Positions 25,302-34,346 of a stretch of DNA of 64,000 bases are shown piece by piece. A program made the position numbers and the translations under genes. How positions within the stretch are numbered: the first letter of the stretch is position 1; each line of letters begins with the position of its first letter. Under the pieces are notes generated by a model. The model had not been told where the DNA came from. It saw only the letters and a program-made list of their open reading frames with translations, and made no database searches. The DNA is from Shinella sumterensis (GTDB lineage Bacteria; Pseudomonadota; Alphaproteobacteria; Rhizobiales; Rhizobiaceae), in the NCBI RefSeq assembly GCF_004514425.2, contig NZ_MYFN02000015.1:57188-121187 (forward strand), in the 5' to 3' direction.

Positions 25302-26506
25302 TTGCGGTCAGTGGCGCCGAGACGGCGACAACATGCAAGCGCGACGACACGGCATGGCTTGACGTTGCCAGGGCGCTCGCGGAGGATTTTCGCCGAACGG
25401 CCGCCGAGCGAGAGCGCGCGGGCGTTCCTCCTGTTGAGGAATTTGCGCGCTTGCGCGATGCGGGCCTTCTGACGATCGTCGAATCGACGCTTTACGGCGG
25501 TGCAGGCTATGCCTGGAAAGATGCTCTGGCACTCGTGCGCAATATATCGAGCGCCAATCCGTCTGTTGGGCAGCTGCTTGGCTATCACTATGTCATGAGC
25601 CAGACACCGGGCGGCTACGACGCATCGCGTGAAGATGCCGACCTGCGCCGACGCGCCGTGCGGGAACGCTGGCATTGGTCAGGCTCCGGTAATCCGCGCG
25701 AGCCCAACCTCATCCTTACGCCTGATGGAGACGGGTACAGACTTAATGGCCGTAAAAGCTTCTCCTCTGGCGCCAGCATCGCCGACATGCTGTCGATCTT
25801 CCCGGATCGGGATGGCCGCACGGTGATCGTCGCGCTGCCGCGACGCCGTGACGGGGTCGTCGCTATCGACGACTGGAACCACTTCGGGCAGCGCCAAAGT
25901 GAAAGTGGGACGATCGAGTTCAAGGACGTACGGGTCGACGCTGACGATGTGCTTGCGGAACTGCCGCCGCATGAGGAGCAGCCCGCCTGGATGACGACCC
26001 GCATTCCGATGATGCAGCTTACATTCGTGAACGTTTATCTCGGTGCGGCGATCGGCGCTCTTGAGGAGGCGCGAAACTATATCCGCACAACGACAAGGCC
26101 GTGGCAGGCATCAAATGTGCAACGCGCGACGGAAGACCCATATATCCTTGAGCATTTCGGGTTGCTGAAGGCCGAACTATTGGCCGCCGAAGCGCTTGCC
26201 GACAGGGCCGGCGAGACGCTGCACGCAGCGCTCGCAAAGGCCCGCGCATTGACGCATGAGGAGCGCACGGCCGCAGCTGCCGAAGTTTATGCTGCGAAGG
26301 TGAACACCACGCGTGTGGCGCTCGAGACAAGCGCGCGCGTCTTCGACCTGATGGGCGCGCGTGCGACGTCGAACATCTACGGCTTCGACCGCTTCTGGCG
26401 GGACATACGGACACACAGTCTGCATGACCCGGTTGTCTACAAGGCACGCGAAGTGGGAAACTATTGGCTCAATGGGCGGATTACGCCGGTTCGGGGTTAC
26501 ACCTGA
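25298..26506 (+). CDS. DszC-like flavin monooxygenase (acyl-CoA dehydrogenase fold)
   Basis: The 402-residue protein has the same fold: ERERAGVPPVEEFARLRDAGLL near 41, then LLGYHYVMSQTP, LNGRKSFSSGASIADM, WNHFGQRQSESGT and FDRFWRDIRTHSLHDPVVYKAREVG. It is closer to DszC (sulfide/sulfoxide monooxygenase) than to SfnB; both share the R-T-H-S-x-H-D-P signature. The start at 25298 overlaps the previous stop (ATGA). It is the last gene of the operon and convergent with the ProW-like gene. Confidence 0.88.
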   Translation: MIAVSGAETATTCKRDDTAWLDVARALAEDFRRTAAERERAGVPPVEEFARLRDAGLLTIVESTLYGGAGYAWKDALALVRNISSANPSVGQLLGYHYVMSQTPGGYDASREDADLRRRAVRERWHWSGSGNPREPNLILTPDGDGYRLNGRKSFSSGASIADMLSIFPDRDGRTVIVALPRRRDGVVAIDDWNHFGQRQSESGTIEFKDVRVDADDVLAELPPHEEQPAWMTTRIPMMQLTFVNVYLGAAIGALEEARNYIRTTTRPWQASNVQRATEDPYILEHFGLLKAELLAAEALADRAGETLHAALAKARALTHEERTAAAAEVYAAKVNTTRVALETSARVFDLMGARATSNIYGFDRFWRDIRTHSLHDPVVYKAREVGNYWLNGRITPVRGYT

Positions 26507-26630
26507 GTTTGCGTGGTCGCAAGACAGAGCGCACCGCGATACCGGTGGTTAGCTGATGGTGCGCTTGCTCGAGCGGCAGCCGCCTTGGAAATGCCGAGCC
26601 CGTTTTAGCACGGCGGGCTGGGCGCTTCGA

Positions 26631-28133
26631 CTAATCCCGTGCCGTCGTTCCACGACCTTGAACGATCCGATCCAGAACGATCGCGCAAAGCAGAATGGCG
26701 AGACCTGCCAGCAGCCCCTGACCCTGCGCGGCGTATTGGAGCGCATGGAGCACGTCTTCGCCGAGGCCCTTCGCGCCGATCAAGGCGGCAATGACAACCA
26801 TAGACAGGCACATCAGGATCGTCTGGCTGACTCCCGCCATGATGGAGGGAGCCGCCGTCCGCAAATCGACTTTAAAGAGGATGAAACGTCGCGACGCGCC
26901 AAAGGCAATTGCGGCTTCGCGGACGGAGGCGGGGACCGACGTGATGCCGAGCGCCGTCAGGCGAACGACGGGCGGAATACCGAAAATGATCGTGGCTATA
27001 ACGCCGGATGGCTTGCCAATGCCAAAGAGGGCTATGACAGGGATGAGATAAACAAAGGCCGGCATGGTCTGCATGAAGTCAAGGAGGGGGCGGACGACCC
27101 CGGCGACGCGCCTCTTGTAGCCGCAGAGAATCCCCAGCGGGATGCCGATCGCTATCGAGACCAGAGCAGCCGTACCGAGGAGCGCCACGGTCTGCATGCT
27201 CTTCTCCCAGTATCCGAGGATGGCAAGATAACTGATAGCGACGGCCGTAAGCAGGAAGACGCGGAAACCGGCGAGTTGCCAGGCGACCGCGACAATGATG
27301 ATCATGACGACGGGCCAGGGTGTCTGGGTCAGCACCGCTTCCGTCAGCGTGAGGACGGCATTGATGCCGTTTGTCATTCCATTTGCCACAGGTGCGACGG
27401 TGCCGCTGATCGCTGAGACAACGCCGTCCAGCCAAACGGCCGAGGCGGAATTCCAGGCTGGATTGCTTGGAAAAGCCCGGAATAGCTCCCTGTCAGCAAA
27501 ATGGAAAGCGATGGTGGGAATGAGGATGCCGAGAAGCAACGCAACGCCGGCCGCGTGAAGGCGGCTGAAACCGCCTTCGACCTTTTCGCCGCCGAGCCGC
27601 CAGGCGCGAAATCGCCGCTCGGCAAGCTGGTTGCCGAGAGCGCCAGTGGTAAGCCTTACGGCAAGAAAGAGGGCGAGGCCGAGCGTTACGATAAGGGATG
27701 TTTGGGCATTCGCTGCACCGGCTTCTTCGCGCGCCTGACGAGCCGCGTCGCCAAGGGCCGCCGCTGACCGGGTCAATGCTTTGGCCAGGGAGGACGTCGC
27801 GTCGGTTTCATTGGCGGTGGTCGCTTCTTGCAGGCGCACGGCGGCTAGGCCCTCGAGACGATCGGCACGGGCCGCTCGGTCCGCGCCGGCGCCCCCTGAA
27901 AGCGCAAAGGCGATCAGCACAACGGCGAGAAGCTCGGCGATCAGAAACGGCCAGAAGGCGGCCCAAAGGCGCCGGCCTCCGAGCCATACTGGGCCGAAAA
28001 TCGCTGCAGCCATATTGAAGGAAGGCGCATATCCCCGTTGCGCGCCGATCTTGTGAAACGCGGCGCGATAATAGGTGCTGTTGCTGCCTATGAAGCGGTC
28101 GATTGCGACGTCGCGGCTTTGTATGTCGGTCAT
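26631..28133 (-). CDS. ProW-like ABC permease with N-terminal DUF2628-like domain
   Basis: The 500-residue protein is a fusion. Residues 1-80 resemble DUF2628 (YYRAAFHKIGAQRGYAPSFN, then GPVWLGGRRLWAAFWPFL). A charged, Ala-rich segment at about 90-145 may be coiled, and further helices follow to about 210. Residues 290-490 are a betaine/choline-type permease (LLGTAALVSIAIGIPLGILCGYK, then DFMQTMPAFVYLIPVIALFGIGKPSG, AAIAFGASRRFILFKVDLR, and GEDVLHALQYAAQGQGLLAG). Standard ProW is about 280-350 residues. The ATG at 28133 overlaps the ATPase stop (ATGA). The added domain is of unknown role. Confidence 0.88.
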   Translation of the reverse strand: MTDIQSRDVAIDRFIGSNSTYYRAAFHKIGAQRGYAPSFNMAAAIFGPVWLGGRRLWAAFWPFLIAELLAVVLIAFALSGGAGADRAARADRLEGLAAVRLQEATTANETDATSSLAKALTRSAAALGDAARQAREEAGAANAQTSLIVTLGLALFLAVRLTTGALGNQLAERRFRAWRLGGEKVEGGFSRLHAAGVALLLGILIPTIAFHFADRELFRAFPSNPAWNSASAVWLDGVVSAISGTVAPVANGMTNGINAVLTLTEAVLTQTPWPVVMIIIVAVAWQLAGFRVFLLTAVAISYLAILGYWEKSMQTVALLGTAALVSIAIGIPLGILCGYKRRVAGVVRPLLDFMQTMPAFVYLIPVIALFGIGKPSGVIATIIFGIPPVVRLTALGITSVPASVREAAIAFGASRRFILFKVDLRTAAPSIMAGVSQTILMCLSMVVIAALIGAKGLGEDVLHALQYAAQGQGLLAGLAILLCAIVLDRIVQGRGTTARD

Positions 28134-28978
28134 GCGATGGCCCTTATCGTGGTCGCCTCATGCCGGCTTGCAGCAAGTGGCCGCGCATGTTCGACGAACC
28201 GTCGGACATAGTCGTCTGCGGGCGCCGCCAGAAGCGTGGCCGGCGTTCCGGTCTGGACGATCCGGCCGGCGCGCATCAACACGACGCGATCGGCGATCCG
28301 GAACGCCTCGTCCACGTCGTGCGTAACGAAGAGAGTCGTCTTGCCAAGCTCGCGTGAAAGCGCCCGGAACTGCGTCTGGAGGTCATAGCGGATCAGCGGA
28401 TCGAGTGCACTGAAGGGCTCGTCCATCAAGAGGATGTCCGGATTGGCCGCCAGCGCACGGGCAAGGCCCACACGCTGCTGCATGCCGCCGGACAATGCCG
28501 AGACGCGTCGGTCCCCGAGACCATCGAGACCGACGCGAACAAGCATTTCGTCTGCAGTATCTTCCCGTGTCGTGCGCGCGACGCCGCGGATTTCCAGCGG
28601 CAGGGCCACATTGTCGCGAACCGACAGATGGCTGAGAAGCGCGTGTGACTGAAAGACCATGCCGATCCGGTGGGAACGAAGGTCGCGAAGCGCCTTTCGC
28701 CCCAGCGCCAGGATATCCTTGCCGCCGATCCTGACCCGTCCCGCGCTCGGCTCGAGGAGGCGGTTGACGAGACGCACGAGCGTCGATTTCCCGCTGCCCG
28801 AAAGGCCCATCAGGCAAACGAGCTCACCGCGCTTGACGGTGAGGCTCGCGCCGCCGACGCCGATGACAGCGCCCAGGCGCTCGAGGGCGGCGGGGTCGGG
28901 TTCGGCCGAACGCGCCTGCGCGAGGATTGCGTTCTCATCCTTGCCGAAGACCTTCCAGACGTCCTCGAGTTCGATCAT
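28130..28978 (-). CDS. ProV-like ABC transporter ATPase without CBS domains
   Basis: The 282-residue protein has the family start ELEDVWKVFG, Walker A GLSGSGKST, Q-loop GMVFQSHALLSHLSV, signature LSGGMQQRVGLARAL, and Walker B LLMDEPFSALDPLIR. ProV proteins usually end in paired CBS domains that sense ionic strength; this one stops after the ATPase. That argues against osmotic gating and for a nutritional role. It follows the binding-protein gene by three bases and overlaps the permease gene. Confidence 0.92.
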   Translation of the reverse strand: MIELEDVWKVFGKDENAILAQARSAEPDPAALERLGAVIGVGGASLTVKRGELVCLMGLSGSGKSTLVRLVNRLLEPSAGRVRIGGKDILALGRKALRDLRSHRIGMVFQSHALLSHLSVRDNVALPLEIRGVARTTREDTADEMLVRVGLDGLGDRRVSALSGGMQQRVGLARALAANPDILLMDEPFSALDPLIRYDLQTQFRALSRELGKTTLFVTHDVDEAFRIADRVVLMRAGRIVQTGTPATLLAAPADDYVRRFVEHARPLAASRHEATTIRAIA

Positions 28979-28981
28979 CGG

Positions 28982-29950
28982 TCAGTTTCCGATCCAGCCG
29001 GCGACCACATCGGGATTGGCGGCAAGCCACGCCCTGGCGGCCTCTTCCGGCGTTTTACCGTCAACGGCAATCGCGTAGGCGAGTTTGCTGACCTCGTCGG
29101 TCGTGAAGGTCACTTTCTCCAGAACGGCAGCGACGTCCGGCGCGCTATCGGCGAGCGACTTGGAATATGCGATATGAATCGCCGCGTCTTTATAGGCCGA
29201 CTTGATCGAGGATTTCTCCAGCCAGTTGGGATCGGATGGCTCGACAAAGGTCCAGGCCGCATCGTCATGCTTTGGTTCTTCCAGCACTTCGAGTTCGTAG
29301 CGAGCGAAGTTCTGGTGAGGACCGTAGCAATAACCGATCCAGCCCTTGCCGGCCTTGACCGCCGCATCGAGATCCGCGGTCGCGACCGCTTCGTCCGTGG
29401 TCTGAAGGTCGAAGAAATCAGCGAAGCCATAATCGCGTGCCCGCACCGTTTCTATGTTCGTCGAAAGCCAGCCGGCCGCTCCGATCCAGATTTTTCCCTT
29501 GCCTTTGCCATCTGCGGAGAAAACGGCAGCTTTCGCCGGGTCGGAGAGATCGAAGACGGAGTGAATTCCATGCGCATCGGCTGTTGCCTTGGTGGTGCAA
29601 TAGCCCTGTGTGCCGGCATAGGAATTGGCTGCGAGCTTCACCTTGCCATCTTCTGTCGCATACTGGTCGACAAGCGCCTGCTGGTTCGGGAGCCAGACAT
29701 CGGTCCAGATGTCGATTTCACCGCCATTGCGGTTGAGTGCCTCCCAGATGACGGGAACGGAGCTGGCCTTGACCGCTTCGACTTCCTTGCCCAACTGCTC
29801 TTCCAGCAGGACCTTGACCACGTAGGCGGTGCCTTGTGCGGTGGCATAGCCGGGGTCGGCAACCGTGATGGGGGCAGCTTTCGCTTCGGCCGAGAGCAGG
29901 ACGGCAAGAGCCGCCGAGGTTGCCAGAAGGGTCTTCATGATGGTTTGCAT
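28982..29950 (-). CDS. glycine-betaine/quaternary-amine-type solute-binding protein
   Basis: The 322-residue protein is of the ProX/OpuAC type with a Sec signal (MKTLLATSAALAVLLSAEAKA). Family blocks are TVADPGYATAQGTAYVVKVLLEEQLG, EIDIWTDVWLPNQ and GKGWIGYCYGPHQNFARYEL. The start at 29950 is the first of two Met (the other at 29938). The ligand may be a betaine-like or sulfonium compound such as DMSP; the LLM gene next to it suggests a sulfur compound, but that is inference. Confidence 0.9.
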   Translation of the reverse strand: MQTIMKTLLATSAALAVLLSAEAKAAPITVADPGYATAQGTAYVVKVLLEEQLGKEVEAVKASSVPVIWEALNRNGGEIDIWTDVWLPNQQALVDQYATEDGKVKLAANSYAGTQGYCTTKATADAHGIHSVFDLSDPAKAAVFSADGKGKGKIWIGAAGWLSTNIETVRARDYGFADFFDLQTTDEAVATADLDAAVKAGKGWIGYCYGPHQNFARYELEVLEEPKHDDAAWTFVEPSDPNWLEKSSIKSAYKDAAIHIAYSKSLADSAPDVAAVLEKVTFTTDEVSKLAYAIAVDGKTPEEAARAWLAANPDVVAGWIGN

Positions 29951-29978
29951 GGTCTGGTCCGTGGTTCGAGGGAAGTGA

Positions 29979-31325
29979 TCAAGCGTGGCTGCTAGCGGCG
30001 TCACGCGTCTGCGCAATTGGGTCGAGACCGAGCCGGGCGCGCAACGTGCCACCGTCCGGGCCGGGATTGAGAAGGTCGCGTGCTTTCAGCAGCGGCACGA
30101 CGGAGGTGATGAAGTCGTCCTGGCCGGCCGGAAAGGTCGGCGGGAGCAGCATGAAGCCATCGGCAGCGCGGCTCTCACTCCAGTCCTCGATCTGGTCGGC
30201 GACATCTTTCGCTGTTCCAATGATCTGGAAATGACCGCGGGCGCCGGCGATCCGGCGGGCGAGGGCAGCCACAGAGAGGTTTTCACGGACGGCGAGGTCC
30301 TTCAGCAATGTCTGACGGCTTTTCATGGAATTTGCGACCGGCAGGTCCGGCAACGGCCCCTCCGGATCGACACCCGAAAGATCGACATCGCCGAGATAGG
30401 TCTCCAGCAATGAAAGCGCGACATCCGGCTGTATGAGATCCTGAAGCGCGGCATACTTGTCTTCAGCTTCCGCCTTCGTCGCGCCGATCACCGGGAAGAT
30501 ACCCGGAAGGACCAGAACGTCATCGGTGTTTCGCCCAGCGTCAGCGCGGCGCCGTTTGATATCCTGGTAAAAGCCTCGAGCCGAAACGATGTCCGTCTGC
30601 GCGGTGAAAACAACGTCGGCGGTTCTTGCCGCCAGCGCTTTGCCGGCATCTGATGACCCCGCCTGGACGAGAAGCGGCCGCCCCTGCCGCGACGGAATGA
30701 CGTTCAGCGGCCCTTTGCTACGGAAGTACGTACCATCGAAATCGATGGGTCTGACGGCATCCGGTTTGAAGAACTCGCCTGAAGCCTTGTCGCGCACGAG
30801 ACCGTCAGGCGACCAGCTCTGCCAGAGCGCGAGAACCGCCGCGACGAACTCGTCTGCGCGGGCATAGCGCGCGGCGTGGTCGAAATCCGGTCCGGGATTG
30901 AAGTTCTCGCTTTCCGGGGTGAGAGACGATGTAACGATGTTCCAGCCGATCCGTCCCTTGCTGATGAGGTCGAGGGAGGCGAGCTGGCGCGCGAGATTAT
31001 AGGGCTCGTTGAACGTGGTGGAGGCTGTCGCCACGACGCCGATCGTCCGCGTCGCGGTCGCAACAGCGGCGGCAAGCGTCAGCGCCTCGAACCCATGCGA
31101 CCATTCATCAACGCGCCGTATCGCTTCCGCACGGCTCTTCGGGATGCCGAGGCGATCGGAGATGAACGCAATTTCGAAGCCGGCAGCTTCTGCGTCCCGC
31201 GCGGCCGCGATATAGTGGTCGACATCGACGTTGGCATCGACCTGCGTCGACGGGTGGCGCCAGGCGGCGACATGATGGCCGCTCGGATAGAGGATGGTGC
31301 CGAGAACAATCTTGCGACGAGACAT
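29979..31325 (-). CDS. LLM-class flavin monooxygenase, no. 2
   Basis: The 448-residue protein has the SnaA/NtaA start (ILYPSGHHVAAWRHPSTQ), TASTTFNEPYNLARQLASLDLISKGRIGWNIVTS, and LLVQAGSSDAGKALAARTADVVFTAQTD. It is close in sequence to the LLM protein at 44739 and less so to that at 22620. It is the first gene of a unit with the ProVWX-like transporter, so import followed by oxidative cleavage of one compound is likely. A degraded copy of the inverted repeat lies about 220 bases upstream. Confidence 0.92.
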   Translation of the reverse strand: MSRRKIVLGTILYPSGHHVAAWRHPSTQVDANVDVDHYIAAARDAEAAGFEIAFISDRLGIPKSRAEAIRRVDEWSHGFEALTLAAAVATATRTIGVVATASTTFNEPYNLARQLASLDLISKGRIGWNIVTSSLTPESENFNPGPDFDHAARYARADEFVAAVLALWQSWSPDGLVRDKASGEFFKPDAVRPIDFDGTYFRSKGPLNVIPSRQGRPLLVQAGSSDAGKALAARTADVVFTAQTDIVSARGFYQDIKRRRADAGRNTDDVLVLPGIFPVIGATKAEAEDKYAALQDLIQPDVALSLLETYLGDVDLSGVDPEGPLPDLPVANSMKSRQTLLKDLAVRENLSVAALARRIAGARGHFQIIGTAKDVADQIEDWSESRAADGFMLLPPTFPAGQDDFITSVVPLLKARDLLNPGPDGGTLRARLGLDPIAQTRDAASSHA

Positions 31326-31964
31326 TTGAAAATTTCACGAAATCATGGCGATGCCGACGTGATGCTACAGCTGCGCTGTTTGACCGGTGGCATCTGTGGG
31401 TGGAACTATCTAAACGAGCTCCCGAATTCTTCGGGGGAAGGTCTGACAATCAGCATGGCATCGGAGAGTTGGGAGTTTGGGTCATGATCGCTTTCTGTCT
31501 GCTCCTGCGCGATTGCTCGTCACAGTGCGTTCAAAATAATAATTTCTATAGTTTGAGTAAGAAATCTCATTCTCTTCCAGCGCCTGCGACGGGATTTTTC
31601 ATCGCATTTCCCTCATCTGGCCGTTCGCCCTTCCTCCGGTACATCGGGTGGCTGCCCCGCATGTCCTTGCGATTTTCGCTGACGACACCGTCAAGAACGC
31701 CAAATCACGCGAGGCAGCACGAGACCGCGCGCCCGAAAATGCATCGCTGCATCCCGACCCGCACTGTGTTGGAGTCGCATTCTCTGAGGCTCGGGATAAC
31801 GATCTCGTGAGCAGTCTCCGGGCTGAATTCACGGCCTCGTGAACAGTTTTTGTCAAACGAGACAATGGTTTAATATACATCAAATCTATAGAATAAATTT
31901 TCTTCATTCTCGCTGAAAAGCTGCCGATCTTCTGTCTGTTCAACATCGGATCAGGGAGACGTTC
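31326..31964. other. 639-base intergenic region
   Basis: No gene is supported; short frames at 31400-31810 and 31648-31842 lack family features and Shine-Dalgarno sites. Two partial copies of the island repeat occur: TCTAT-AGTTTGA-GTAAG at 31545-31561 and TCTAT-AGAATAA at 31885-31896, the second about 70 bases before the rhodanese gene. Confidence 0.5.
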
Positions 31965-32891
31965 ATGGCAGTCTGGGGTGTAAAAGGGCTTACGGCATTC
32001 GCGGTAACATTCGCGCTTACGGCGGGCACGGCACTCGCATCGGATGCGCTAGTCGATGCGAAATGGGTTCAGGACAATCTGAACAATCCGAAGGTTCGGA
32101 TCTTTGAGGTGAGCGTCGACACGGGCGTTTACGAACGCGGCCATATTCCAAGCGCCGCACATCTGAACTGGCATGCCGATCTCGTCGATCCGGAGCGGCG
32201 CGATATTGCGAGCCGCGAAGCTTTCGAAAAGGTCCTGCGCGATGCCGGTGTCGATAAGGATACGACCATCGTCCTTTACGGCGACAACAACAATTGGTTT
32301 GCCGCCTGGGGCGCCTGGGTCTTTGAGGTCTATGGTCTCGGCAACAATGTGAAGCTGCTCGATGGCGGACGAAAGCTCTGGGAGGCTGAGGGCCTTCCGC
32401 TCGATACCGCGTTGCCCGATCATCCCGATTCGAGCCTCACGCTTGCCGACCGCGACACCTCCGTACGTGCGCGCTTCGTCGACGTCGTTGCCGTGGCAGA
32501 GGGAAAGCAGGACGTCAAACTCGTCGACATCCGTTCGGCTGACGAATATGCGGGCAAGATCTTTGCGCCGGAGGGCGTCAAGGAACTATCCGTTCGCGCG
32601 GGCCATATTCCGGGCGCCGTCAACGTGCCCTGGGGGAAGATCGTAAACGAGGATGGAACCTTCAAGTCTGAGGCGGACATCCGGGCAATCTACGCGGAAC
32701 AGGGCATCGATGGCTCGACGCCGGTCATCACCTATTGCCGTATCGGCGAGCGGTCGAGCCACACCTGGTTCGCGCTGAAGAAGATCCTCGGATACGACGT
32801 GCGCAACTACGACGGCTCCTGGACCGAGTACGGCAATGCGGTCGGCGTGCCTGTCAAGAATGTCGCCGGCACCATCTGGACCGGAAAGTAA
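31965..32891 (+). CDS. exported thiosulfate/3-mercaptopyruvate sulfurtransferase
   Basis: The 308-residue protein has a Sec signal (VKGLTAFAVTFALTAGTALAS) and two rhodanese domains. The N-terminal one is inactive (Asp in LYGDNNNW, D107); the C-terminal one has the active loop TYCRIGERSSH with C258. The CRxGxRS type fits thiosulfate sulfurtransferase rather than mercaptopyruvate enzymes. It would act in the periplasm, feeding sulfane sulfur to the YeeE/YedE transporter encoded next. The start follows GGGAGACGTTC. Confidence 0.9.
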   Translation: MAVWGVKGLTAFAVTFALTAGTALASDALVDAKWVQDNLNNPKVRIFEVSVDTGVYERGHIPSAAHLNWHADLVDPERRDIASREAFEKVLRDAGVDKDTTIVLYGDNNNWFAAWGAWVFEVYGLGNNVKLLDGGRKLWEAEGLPLDTALPDHPDSSLTLADRDTSVRARFVDVVAVAEGKQDVKLVDIRSADEYAGKIFAPEGVKELSVRAGHIPGAVNVPWGKIVNEDGTFKSEADIRAIYAEQGIDGSTPVITYCRIGERSSHTWFALKKILGYDVRNYDGSWTEYGNAVGVPVKNVAGTIWTGK

Positions 32892-32932
32892 TCAGGTCGG
32901 CGCGCGGTTATGCCCGACGCTGAATGATCCCA

Positions 32933-32969
32933 GTGGCGAGCGCTAAATGCGCTCGCCACCATTTTATTT
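32933..32969 (+). terminator. rho-independent terminator/attenuator
   Basis: Perfect 11-bp stem GTGGCGAGCGC / GCGCTCGCCAC, loop TAAAT, followed by a T-rich tract (TTTTATTTTT). It separates the rhodanese gene from the transporter gene but may let some transcription pass, since the two fit one function. Confidence 0.88.
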
Positions 32970-32985
32970 TTGCTGCCGGATCACA

Positions 32986-34152
32986 ATGCCCCTCATTCTA
33001 CCTCGAATCTTTTCCGCAGTCATAGTGGCGGTCATCCTTCTCTGGAGCACCTGGCTTGCCCAGGACGCTGCCGGCCGGGCACTTTCCTTTTCGCTTCTTG
33101 CCGGCGCGGCCTTCGGGACGGTTCTACAGCGGGGACGCTTCTGCTTTCTCTGCAATCTGCGTGATTTCGTGGAGAGGCGCGATGCCTCCGGCCTCGTCGC
33201 GATCCTTGTCGCACTCTCGACGGGCATTGTCCTTTACCAGGCCGTGCTCGGCGCATGGGTGCCGGTCCCGCAGCCCGACCGCCTTCCGCCAGGCGCCCAT
33301 ATCGGCCCAGTCGGCTGGGTGCTCGCGCTTGCCGCAACAGCGTTCGGGGTCGGCATGGCCCTTTCCGGCTCCTGCCTGTCGGCTCATCTCTACCGGCTCG
33401 GCGAGGGTGCGTTCGGGTCGCTCGCTGCGCTCTTCGGCGCTGCAATCGGTTTCGTTCTGGGCTTCCTGACCTGGAATACCCTTTATACAAACACGGTCTT
33501 CGACGACCCTTCCGTGTGGCTGCCAGGCATCCTTGGATATGCCGGCGCAACGACCGCATCACTTGCCGTCATTGGAGGGCTGGCCTGGCTGGTTCTCCGC
33601 AAGGCTGAGGCGCATGGCGGGCTGCCGACATCCGCGGCGCCATCGAAGCGGATATTCGAGGATCGTTGGCCGCCGGTCGTCACCGGCGTTCTCGTCGCCG
33701 TCATCGGAGCGGTCGCCTATCTGCGCGTGGCACCCCTTGGTGTGACTGCCGAAATGGGGAGCATTGCCAGAACCGCCGGGCACTCCGTCGGGCTGGTGCC
33801 AGAAACGTTGGTCGGGCTGGATACGGTTCGCGGCTGCATCAGTGCCATAAAGACGTCCCTGCTCTCGCCGAACGGCGTCTTCGTCATCGGCATGGTGCTG
33901 GCCAGCCTTGCCGCCGCGCTGACGGCTGGACGGTTCAAGCCGTCTTGGCCGGATGCACGGGGAATTGCGGCGCGCTTCGTCGGAGGCGTCCTCATGGGCT
34001 GGGGAGCGATGACGGGTCTTGGCTGCACCGTCGGTGTTCTCCTCTCGGGCATCCATGCGGGTGCGGTGTCCGGCTGGATTTTTCTGGTCTTCGTGACTTT
34101 GGGCGCCGTTGCGACGCTCGCCCTGATGCGTCGCCTGCGCAACGGCATGTAA
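32986..34152 (+). CDS. YeeE/YedE-family thiosulfate/sulfur transporter
   Basis: The 388-residue membrane protein has about ten helices. Conserved cysteine motifs are RGRFCFLCNLRD near 46, SGSCLSAHLYR near 125 and GLGCTVGVLLSGI near 350, matching TsuA-type thiosulfate channels, in which cysteines relay sulfur through the membrane. The start at 32986 is chosen over 32947, which lies inside the terminator hairpin. With the exported rhodanese upstream it forms a plausible inorganic sulfur uptake pair. Confidence 0.88.
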   Translation: MPLILPRIFSAVIVAVILLWSTWLAQDAAGRALSFSLLAGAAFGTVLQRGRFCFLCNLRDFVERRDASGLVAILVALSTGIVLYQAVLGAWVPVPQPDRLPPGAHIGPVGWVLALAATAFGVGMALSGSCLSAHLYRLGEGAFGSLAALFGAAIGFVLGFLTWNTLYTNTVFDDPSVWLPGILGYAGATTASLAVIGGLAWLVLRKAEAHGGLPTSAAPSKRIFEDRWPPVVTGVLVAVIGAVAYLRVAPLGVTAEMGSIARTAGHSVGLVPETLVGLDTVRGCISAIKTSLLSPNGVFVIGMVLASLAAALTAGRFKPSWPDARGIAARFVGGVLMGWGAMTGLGCTVGVLLSGIHAGAVSGWIFLVFVTLGAVATLALMRRLRNGM

Positions 34153-34180
34153 TCCAAGATGCAATCAGCCGCACTGATTG

Positions 34181-34197
34181 TCTACTAAAGCAGTAGA
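34181..34197. promoter_or_regulatory. 17-bp inverted repeat TCTAY-N7-RTAGA (copy 3)
   Basis: TCTAC-TAAAGCA-GTAGA, a perfect inverted repeat with a different spacer from the other two copies, 150 bases upstream of the MetNIQ-like operon. Confidence 0.6.
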
Positions 34198-34202
34198 AAA
34201 TA

Positions 34203-34319
34203 ATGCCCGTGGGTGCAGCGCCTGCGGGCATGGAAATTCCGTTTGCGGCGAAGGCATAGGCCACCATTCGTTGTTCAAAAAAACGGCATCTGCGATTTTC
34301 GAATGCAGAAACGATGGTG
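34203..34319 (+). promoter_or_regulatory. structured leader upstream of the MetQ-like gene
   Basis: A first hairpin pairs ATGCCCG with CGGGCAT (34203-34231). A second has an outer stem CACCAT-T-CGTT / AACG-ATGGTG (34262-34319, one bulge) enclosing CTGC-G-ATT / AAT-GCAG around a TTCG loop (34290-34308). No match to a known SAM riboswitch core is seen by eye. The leader could be regulatory. Confidence 0.35.
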
Positions 34320-34346
34320 TTTCCGACGTAACGAAAGCCGACGAAC

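Noticed and set aside
26528..26565. Stem AGCGCACC/GGTGCGCT between convergent flavoprotein and permease genes
   Set aside because: The loop is 22 bases and no T-run follows; too weak to call a terminator.
31400..31842. Two short plus-strand frames in the 31.3-32.0 kb gap
   Set aside because: No Shine-Dalgarno, no family pattern, and atypical composition; treated as noncoding.
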